DNA from: an uncultured bacterium
Lineage (GTDB): Bacteria > Patescibacteria > JAEDAM01 > Absconditabacterales > Absconditicoccaceae
Assembly (NCBI GenBank): GCA_903904545.1
Contig: CAIVDB010000068.1
Coordinates: 1 to 10,782 of the forward strand
Length of the DNA stretch: 10,782 nt
Reading direction: 5' to 3'
Shown here in pieces: positions 6,906-10,782 of the stretch. A program made the position numbers and the translations under genes. Every line of letters begins with the position of its first letter. The first letter of the stretch is position 1. Under the pieces are notes generated by a model. It did no database searches and was not told the origin of the DNA. It was given only the letters and a program-made list of their open reading frames with translations.

Positions 6906-7454
6906 ATGGCAGACTTACTTCCTCCAGCAATAGAACCAACTCCCACACCAGCTCCCGTAACTCCTACGGCACAGACACCAGCAGCACCAGCTCCTGAATG
7001 AGCTTTGGATAAGGGGATCAAAAGCATAACAAGATTCTTTGCTAAACTTTTGGGACAACCAGATCCTATTACCGGAGAAAAAAATACAGTAGTCTCTGGC
7101 GGTATGGCAGATAAAATTTGGAATGCTGCAAATACCGTAGTTGCCAAAGCAGAGACGGTAGTAAACAATACAGCTAATGTTGCCACTGCTGCAGTAGAAA
7201 AAGCAGGCGCAGTAACAGGAGATATCGTACAAAAAGGTACTGAAGCAGTCAATCAAGTAAAAGAAGAAGTTGCTGCAGTCAAACCTACTGTAGTTGAAAC
7301 TCCAGCAGCACCGGTTGCTCCCGTAGAAACAACTCCCGTAGAAACAGCTCCCGTAGCAGCTCCCGTAGAAACACCCGTCGCTCCTACACCAATGCCAATT
7401 CCTGAGACACCAACTCAGCCATTAGAAACACTTGAAACTCCAAAGGCCGCTTAA
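6906..7454 (+). CDS. Pro/Ala/Val-rich low-complexity protein of unknown function, one UGA-Gly codon
   Basis: 182 residues with TGA 6999-7001 (codon 32) read as Gly. I do not recognise it. Residues 1-31 are Pro/Ala/Thr-rich. About 33-55 form an amphipathic helix (ALDKGIKSITRFFAKLLG). About 65-125 are an Ala/Val-rich helical stretch with irregular repeats (NTVVAKAETVVNNTANVATAAVEKAG), resembling apolipoprotein or LEA-like surface-binding helices. Residues 128-182 return to Pro/Val/Glu/Thr repeats of the PVETxPVAAP kind, encoded by a 15-nt tandem repeat. There is no signal peptide, membrane segment or cysteine. The layout, disordered flanks around an amphipathic core, suggests a membrane-surface or scaffold role, but this is only inference. 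It has its own promoter and a strong terminator, and is divergent from the pseudouridine synthase gene. Confidence 0.75.
7318..7377 (+). repeat. In-gene tandem repeat encoding PVETxPV units
   Basis: Units built on CTCCCGTAGAAACA recur four times, mostly with period 15 and one shortened copy, preserving the frame of the Pro-rich C-terminus. Repeat-number variation between strains would be expected. Confidence 0.65.
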
Positions 7455-7474
7455 TTCCAAACATATTTTCACAA

Positions 7475-7514
7475 TAAAAAAAGACTGATTCCTCAATGGA
7501 GTCGGCCTTTTTTC
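7475..7514. terminator. Bidirectional intrinsic terminator
   Basis: GACTGATTCC (7483-7492) pairs with GGAGTCGGCC (7498-7507) with one mismatch and two G-U pairs around a 5-nt loop. It is flanked by A7 on the left and T6 on the right, so it can end transcription of the Pro-rich gene rightward and of typA leftward. Confidence 0.75.
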
Positions 7515-7527
7515 TTGAAATAGGTCG

Positions 7528-7575
7528 TCCCCCTGCCTATCGGCAGGCAGGGTTGGGACTCAGGGGATTTTTTTT
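7528..7575 (+). terminator. Nested-hairpin terminator inside the palindrome array
   Basis: CCCCTG (7530-7535) can pair with CAGGGG (7561-7566), enclosing the rest of the first palindrome region, or the small CCTGCC/GGCAGG hairpin can form instead. T8 follows at 7568-7575. It acts as a likely backup to the terminator at 7475-7514. Confidence 0.5.
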
Positions 7576-7582
7576 GTTGATT

Positions 7583-7604
7583 ACTTTGGACTTCCGTCCA
7601 AAGT
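7583..7604. repeat. 22-bp perfect palindrome, copy 1
   Basis: Stem ACTTTGGAC, loop TTCC, stem GTCCAAAGT. Identical to the copy at 7652-7673, both preceded by T. Confidence 0.9.
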
Positions 7605-7651
7605 GGGAAATAGGTCATCCCTCCGGGATTTGCCCGAGCGTTGGTTGAAGT

Positions 7652-7673
7652 ACTTTGGACTTCCGTCCAAAGT
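7652..7673. repeat. 22-bp perfect palindrome, copy 2
   Basis: Exact second copy of the 9-bp stem with TTCC loop, 69 nt to the right of copy 1. Confidence 0.9.
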
Positions 7674-7685
7674 TAAGCAGGGGTC

Positions 7686-7704
7686 GTCACGTTGTGACTT
7701 TTTT
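7686..7704 (+). terminator. Compact terminator-like hairpin in the array
   Basis: GTCAC (7686-7690), GTT loop, GTGAC (7694-7698), then T6 (7699-7704). The third terminator-like hairpin on the plus strand after the Pro-rich gene. Confidence 0.5.
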
Positions 7705-7850
7705 ATGATTGAGACCCCGCTATACAGCGGGGGACCTCTTGGTAATGAAAGAGCCGGAGGCTCGACCTATTATAACTAGTGACGGGAGTCACTAGAGACG
7801 GACGGAAGTCCGTAAAGTCCGCAAAGCGGACGACCTCTCCCGTCTAGATC

Positions 7851-9662
7851 CTATACAAATTTTCCAGCTTTCTTCCTATCGGAATCGGTAAGGTAGATCT
7901 TTCTAAGTCTGATATTTTTGGGAGTGATTTCTACATATTCATCAGTACTGATATAAGCAAGTGAATCTTCTAGGGTCAAAGTAATAATCGGTGCAAGTCT
8001 CATCGCTTCATCGTTTCCACTTTCTCTAACGTTTGTTTGCTGTTTATTTTTGGTCAGATTGACGACCATATCACCAGGTTTAGCACTTTCGCCCACAATC
8101 ATCCCTTCATACATTGAAGATCCAGGAAGGATAAAGATCTTTCCTCTTTCTTGGAGTTTCCAGATACTATATTTCATACATTTCCCGTTTTCTTGACTGA
8201 TCATAGATCCCGTAGTTCTCTTAGGGATATCACCTTTGTACGGTGCATAATGAGAAAATGAATTGTACATAATTCCTTCTCCCTTGGTCATCAATACAAA
8301 TTGTGATCTAAATCCTAGCAATCCTCTCGTAGGCACTTCGAATTCTAGCGTAGCAATCCCATTGAGGGTACTCATATTCGTCATTTGTCCTTTTTTCTTA
8401 GCGACGATATCGATGACCATCCCTGATGATTCTTCATCGACATTGATGATTACATGTTCGATAGGTTCTGTTCTCTGTCCATTTTCTTCTTTGAAGATCA
8501 CTTGTGGCGCTGAGACTTGGAGCTCAAATCCTTCTCTTCTCATCGTTTCGATAAGTACAGATAAGTGGAGTTCTCCTCTTCCAGAAACTGCGAACCTATT
8601 TCCTCATTTTGTAAAGTCGATTTCTAGTCCTACATTGGTCTGTAATTCTTTTTGTAATCTTTCTTGGATATTTTTAGAGGTCACTAATTTTCCTTCTTTC
8701 CCTGCAAAAGGGGAGTCATTGACCAAGAAATCCATCGTCAATGTCGGAGCATCGACCTGAATCGGTGCAAAAGGTTCACATCATTCTACACCAACAGTTT
8801 CTCCTACATAGATATTTGGTATCCCGGCGATCGTGATGATATCTCCGCACTGTGACTGTTGGGTCTCTACCCTAGAAAGTCCAAGCGTGGTAAAAATTCT
8901 GGTTATTTTTCCTTTCCTTTTATTCCCTTCATTATCAAAGATCACGACTTCTTGTCCCTGTTTGACCGTACCTTCATACACTCTTCCGATACCGAGTCTT
9001 CCGATAAAATCGTCGTAGCCGAGGTTGACGATTTGCATACGAAACGGATGATCACTATAATCTGGCGCTGGAGTCACTTCTCTTTCGATCAGTTCAAACA
9101 TCGGCGTAATATCTCATTTTTCTTTCGCTTCAGTGAAATCTTTGAGATCATCAAATGCATACCCACCCTTAGCACTACAGTAGATGATAGGAAAATCTGC
9201 TTGTTCGTCGGTTGCTCCTAATGCAAAGAACAGATCAAAAAGCTGGTTAATTACTCGACCTGGTCTTGCTGTTTCTTTGTCGATCTTATTGATAACTACG
9301 ATCGGTTTGATCCCAAGTTCCAAAGATTTTTTCAAAACAAATTTGGTCTGAGGCATCGGCCCTTCATAGGCATCGACGAGCAAAAGTACGCTATCGACCA
9401 TTTTCAAAACCCTTTCTACCTCACTTCCAAAGTCGGCATGACCTGGAGTATCAATGATATTGATGACATCGCCATTGTAGGTGATAGAAGTATTTTTGGA
9501 ATAAATGGTGATCCCTCTTTCTCTTTCCTGATCATTGTTATCCATGATGAGGTTCTGATCTTCGGCGAGTTTCATCGTTCCAGATTGGGTCAATAATTGA
9601 TCCACAAGAGACGTCTTTCCATGATCGACGTGAGCGATGATCGCAATATTTCTAATTGCCAT
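7851..9662 (-). CDS. typA: Ribosome-associated GTPase TypA/BipA, three UGA-Gly codons
   Basis: 603 residues, the usual size (about 605-615). TypA is a translational GTPase related to EF-G and LepA that binds the 70S ribosome and aids large-subunit assembly and stress or cold growth. GTPase motifs: G1 AHVDHGKT (10-17), ERGITI (48-53), G3 DTPGH (71-75), G4 NKID (125-128), G5 SAK (163-165). The family-specific C-terminus is intact: [53 protein letters not shown], and [11 protein letters not shown] with the basic helix after it. TGA at 9116-9114, 8783-8781 and 8606-8604 (codons 183, 294, 353) is read as Gly; the standard code gives three false fragments. The stop is TAG at 7853-7851, the only TAG among the assigned stops. 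Start ATG 9662 gives the canonical [17 protein letters not shown]; a non-ATG start at 9692 is possible but unlikely. Confidence 0.97.
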
Positions 9663-9682
9663 TACTAAATTTTGAGGGGAAT

Positions 9683-9717
9683 AAAAAAACAAAACCTCTG
9701 AAGGAATGCAGGTTTTG
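9683..9717 (-). promoter_or_regulatory. Terminator-like hairpin in the typA leader (possible attenuator)
   Basis: On the minus strand CAAAACCT (9717-9710) pairs perfectly with AGGTTTTG (9697-9690) over 8 bp with a 12-nt loop. T7 follows (9689-9683), ending about 20 nt before the typA ATG. It lies between the predicted promoter and the coding region, so as an intrinsic terminator it would cut off typA transcription unless regulated. Confidence 0.6.
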
Positions 9718-9746
9718 CATAGAGAGTAAGTAAATATATCGGCGTC

Positions 9747-9775
9747 AGTATAGGGAAATCCTAGGAATATGCAAG
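9747..9775 (-). promoter_or_regulatory. Sigma70-type promoter for typA
   Basis: On the minus strand TTGCAT (9775-9770), a 17-nt spacer and TATACT (9752-9747). Transcription would start near 9740, giving a leader of about 78 nt, the longest predicted here. Confidence 0.6.
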
Positions 9776-9788
9776 GTAAAGCATGGAT

Positions 9789-9899
9789 GTGTAATTTGTA
9801 ATGCGTAATGATTAATGATTAATGAAGGAGGTTTTTTTGATCTTAAGACTTTACAGACTAATCCATTCAACACTCAACATTTAGCATTTAGCATTCGAA
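9789..9899. repeat. Paired heptamer-repeat element between typA and the four-helix membrane protein
   Basis: Left arm in strict period 7: GTGTAAT, TTGTAAT, GCGTAAT, GATTAAT, GATTAAT, then GAAGGAG in the same register (9789-9830), followed by G and T7. Right arm in period 7: ATTCAAC, ACTCAAC, ATTTAGC, ATTTAGC, ATTCGAA (9865-9899), in roughly the reverse-complement sense. Same plan and same GAAGGAG-plus-T core as 2509-2599. It fills much of the 313-nt non-coding stretch 9663-9975; the rest is the typA leader and promoters. Confidence 0.75.
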
Positions 9900-9911
9900 G
9901 TAAACCTTCTC

Positions 9912-9939
9912 TTGCATTTCTTATCCAATCGAGTAAATA
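9912..9939 (+). promoter_or_regulatory. Candidate promoter for the four-helix membrane protein gene
   Basis: TTGCAT (9912-9917), a 16-nt spacer and TAAATA (9934-9939). The -10 is weak; an overlapping TATAAA at 9938-9943 would need a 20-nt spacer. Confidence 0.4.
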
Positions 9940-9975
9940 TAAAAAAAACTTCTTTTATTTATTTTCTCTCAAGGC

Positions 9976-10341
9976 ATGGCATCAAACAAAAAAAGATCTC
10001 CTCGAATTGCATTTCTCGGCATCCTTTTTGCTGCTATTTTTAGTTTTGGATTGTATCAAAAAACGAGTGAGGTATCATCTATTTATGCTGGACTAGCAAT
10101 CATCTGTCTCATTATCTTCCTTCTTCTTTTCGAAAGAAAAGTAAGAATCAGTGATCCAGGAGAACTTTCTGCCAAGGCAGAAAATAGACTCGATGGAATC
10201 TGGGCACTTGCCTTCTTCCTAATGTGAGCATTGTGTGTCATCAATATGTACCGAGACTTTACTATGGGAACAGTGTTTACCGTAGCAATCCTTTTGGTCG
10301 TAGGAATCATCGCTTGGTTCGTTGTCAAAAAGAAAAAGTAA
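9976..10341 (+). CDS. Small four-helix integral membrane protein, unknown function, one UGA-Gly codon
   Basis: 121 residues with TGA 10225-10227 (codon 84) read as Gly; TAA at 10339-10341. I do not recognise the family. Four hydrophobic segments are visible: about 11-27 (IAFLGILFAAIFSFGLY), 37-52 (IYAGLAIICLIIFLLLF), 75-93 (IWALAFFLM-G-ALCVINMY) and 99-117 (TVFTVAILLVVGIIAWFVV). The Gly from TGA sits inside helix 3, so a standard-code call would lose helices 3 and 4. The N-terminus (MASNKKRSPR) and C-terminus (VKKKK) are basic, so both ends are probably cytoplasmic. The loop between helices 2 and 3 is charged (FERKVRISDPGELSAKAENRLD). The micro-protein gene follows 30 nt downstream without a terminator, and the pair probably forms an operon. 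Confidence 0.75.
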
Positions 10342-10371
10342 TTCGCTTTTATTTACTAAAACAAAAATAGC

Positions 10372-10464
10372 ATGGCATGTGGATGTTGTTGTAAAAAAGA
10401 GGCAAAGCCAGCAGCAAAAGTTGCAAAGAAGCCAGTCAAAAAGGCTGCCCCAAAAAAGAAGTAA
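10372..10464 (+). CDS. 30-residue Cys-cluster, Lys/Ala/Pro-rich micro-protein
   Basis: This short frame begins ATG at 10372 and ends TAA at 10462-10464. The protein starts MACGCCCKKEAKP: four cysteines within five residues, and then a basic tail of repeated K, A, P and V (AAKVAKKPVKKAAPKKK), reminiscent of histone H1-like tails and of the tail of the S1 protein in this window. The dense cysteines suggest metal binding or a redox role; the tail suggests nucleic-acid or membrane-phosphate contact. Both are inference. Support for expression comes from its position 30 nt after the four-helix membrane protein gene and from a strong terminator starting 3 nt after its stop. It is too short for homology arguments. 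Confidence 0.6.
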   Translation: MACGCCCKKEAKPAAKVAKKPVKKAAPKKK

Positions 10465-10466
10465 TC

Positions 10467-10491
10467 GAAAAGAGCCGAAAGGCTCTTTTTT
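10467..10491 (+). terminator. GAAA-tetraloop intrinsic terminator
   Basis: AGAGCC (10471-10476), loop GAAA (10477-10480), GGCTCT (10481-10486), extended by AAAA against TTTT, with a run of seven T starting at 10486. It closes the membrane protein/micro-protein unit. Confidence 0.88.
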
Positions 10492-10538
10492 ATTAATAGA
10501 GATTTTTTTCCTTCTTTCCCTATTGTTTTGTAAAAATC

Positions 10539-10581
10539 ATAAACTATAGGGAATTTATTAACATTTCTCCCTATAGTTTAT
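10539..10581. repeat. Perfect 14-bp inverted repeat
   Basis: ATAAACTATAGGGA (10539-10552) and its exact complement TCCCTATAGTTTAT (10568-10581) flank a 15-nt loop. A third partial copy, TCCCTATTG, lies just upstream at 10517. No T-run follows, so it is not an obvious terminator; an operator or small mobile-element end is possible. Confidence 0.75.
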
Positions 10582-10591
10582 AAATTATGGG

Positions 10592-10714
10592 TAAATTTTC
10601 TCATTTTTTGCACCTATCTTTTATGATGAGTGCAAATTTTCTCACTTTTTGCACCTATCTTTTAGACTGGGTGTAAATTTCGTTGTTTTTTGCCCCCATC
10701 TCTACAATGATGAT
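10592..10714. repeat. 41-bp tandem repeat, three copies
   Basis: Units start at 10592, 10633 and 10674, spacing exactly 41. The first two share AAATTTTCTCA, then TTTTTGCACCTATCTTTTA with one change; the third is diverged (AAATTTCG, then TTTTTTGCCCCCATCTCTA). In unit 2 GTGCAAA and TTTGCAC can pair as a 7-bp hairpin; the ends in units 1 and 3 co-vary partly. No gene is seen in 10492-10745 apart from these repeats and the inverted repeat before them. Confidence 0.75.
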
Positions 10715-10745
10715 ATCTTTCTAGATTTTGTTATTTTATCCTTAT

Positions 10746-10782
10746 ATGTTCAGTAAAGTATCGTCAGGTATTGATCGATGTA
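10746..10782 (+). CDS. Possible start of the next gene, 3'-truncated
   Basis: ATG 10746 opens a frame running off the window end: MFSKVSSGIDRC. The T/A-rich approach (TTATTTTATCCTTAT) is like that before other starts here. Twelve residues are too few to name a family. A minus-strand frame ending at TAG 10704-10702 competes for the same DNA, so this is weak. Confidence 0.3.
   Translation, partial: MFSKVSSGIDRC

Larger units (their letters stand above)
7523..7835. repeat. Array of short perfect palindromes with AGGTC/GACCT tags
   Basis: Ten small stem-loops lie in about 310 nt. Stems: CCTGCC (7532-7547), ACTTTGGAC (7583-7604 and again 7652-7673), ATCCC (7617-7629), GTCAC (7686-7698), CCCCGCT (7715-7732), GAGCC (7751-7763), CTAGTGAC (7776-7795), ACGGAC (7798-7813), GTCCGC (7817-7831). 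In the left half a GGTC tag precedes three hairpins (7523, 7613, 7682). In the right half its complement GACC(T) follows three (7733, 7764, 7832). The outermost tags are the exact inverted 8-mers GGTCGTCC (7523-7530) and GGACGACC (7828-7835). No open reading frame of note. The stretch is much more GC-rich than its surroundings. Confidence 0.85.

Noticed and set aside
8263..8760. Plus-strand open frame of 165 codons opposite typA
   Set aside because: Antisense shadow of a strongly conserved GTPase with no promoter or family signature.
7851..9692. typA read as a pseudogene broken into three pieces by stop codons
   Set aside because: All breaks are in-frame TGA with no frameshift, domains are continuous and full length, and the same happens in six other genes. 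Recoding explains it.
9815..10096. Plus-strand open frame starting inside the heptamer repeats
   Set aside because: Its start lies in repeat DNA and it overlaps the membrane protein gene in another frame. No hydrophobic or motif support.
697..10341. UGA read as tryptophan (Mycoplasma-type code) or selenocysteine
   Set aside because: TGA falls on family-conserved Gly positions (KP-x-G, HhH GVG, GFLN), TGG is used normally for Trp, and 18 codons in seven unrelated genes without a conserved downstream hairpin do not fit selenocysteine.
10592..10714. CRISPR array
   Set aside because: Only three units, about 32 nt of near-repeat with 9 nt between, and a degenerate third copy. There are no spacer-sized unique segments and no cas gene in view.
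10702..10782. Minus-strand gene end (26 residues, one TGA, TAG stop at 10704-10702)
   Set aside because: It is open to the window edge but too short to judge, has no terminator after it, and competes with the plus-strand ATG 10746. Left undecided rather than called.

Overview
ORGANISM AND CODE. The window reads as a coherent AT-rich bacterial chromosome segment only if UGA is translated as glycine (genetic code 25). Seven genes are interrupted by in-frame TGA, 18 codons in all, while every gene end is TAA or TAG. Several of the TGA codons fall on glycines that are nearly fixed in their families: the KP-x-G motif of an RluA-type pseudouridine synthase, the hairpin glycine of a helix-hairpin-helix motif, and the GFLN glycine of a UMPH-1 nucleotidase. 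This points to Candidatus Absconditabacteria (SR1) or Gracilibacteria of the Candidate Phyla Radiation. The choice between them cannot be made from this window. A standard-code gene caller would break these genes into fragments.

LAYOUT, left to right. (i) 2-571: the 3' end of a membrane protein whose frame runs into a lipoprotein-like segment. (ii) 697-1542: a cytosolic 5'-nucleotidase III (UMPH-1) of the HAD superfamily. (iii) 1631-2230: an unrecognised helical protein ending in a helix-hairpin-helix motif. (iv) 2231-2765: a non-coding stretch with tRNA-Arg(CCU) flanked on both sides by heptanucleotide-repeat inverted elements, then a hairpin and the rpsO promoter. (v) rpsO (S15, 2766-3029) and a four-domain S1 protein (3145-4539). 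(vi) 4654-5871: a GNAT/acyltransferase-like protein, convergent with an RluA-family pseudouridine synthase (5868-6758, minus) and overlapping it by the 4-nt palindrome TTAA. (vii) 6906-7454: a Pro/Ala-rich protein on the plus strand. (viii) 7455-7850: terminators and a dense array of short perfect palindromes tagged with AGGTC/GACCT. (ix) typA/bipA on the minus strand (7851-9662), with an intrinsic-terminator-like hairpin in its leader. (x) 9976-10341: a four-helix membrane protein followed by a 30-residue Cys/Lys micro-protein (10372-10464) and a GAAA-loop terminator. (xi) 10492-10782: a perfect inverted repeat, a 41-bp tandem repeat and possibly the start of the next gene.

FUNCTIONAL THEME. 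Most recognisable genes serve translation or the ribosome: tRNA-Arg, S15, S1, TypA and an RNA pseudouridine synthase. The rest are nucleotide salvage (UMPH-1), a possible lipid acyltransferase, and several lineage-specific proteins. Recognisable Shine-Dalgarno sequences are nearly absent and starts are preceded by A/T-rich leaders.

MOST UNUSUAL NON-CODING STRUCTURE. Intergenic regions repeatedly carry degenerate tandem heptamers: different words, always period 7, often as facing inverted pairs. They resemble the short tandemly repeated repetitive sequences known from cyanobacteria. The palindrome array at 7523-7835 is a second, different repeat architecture.
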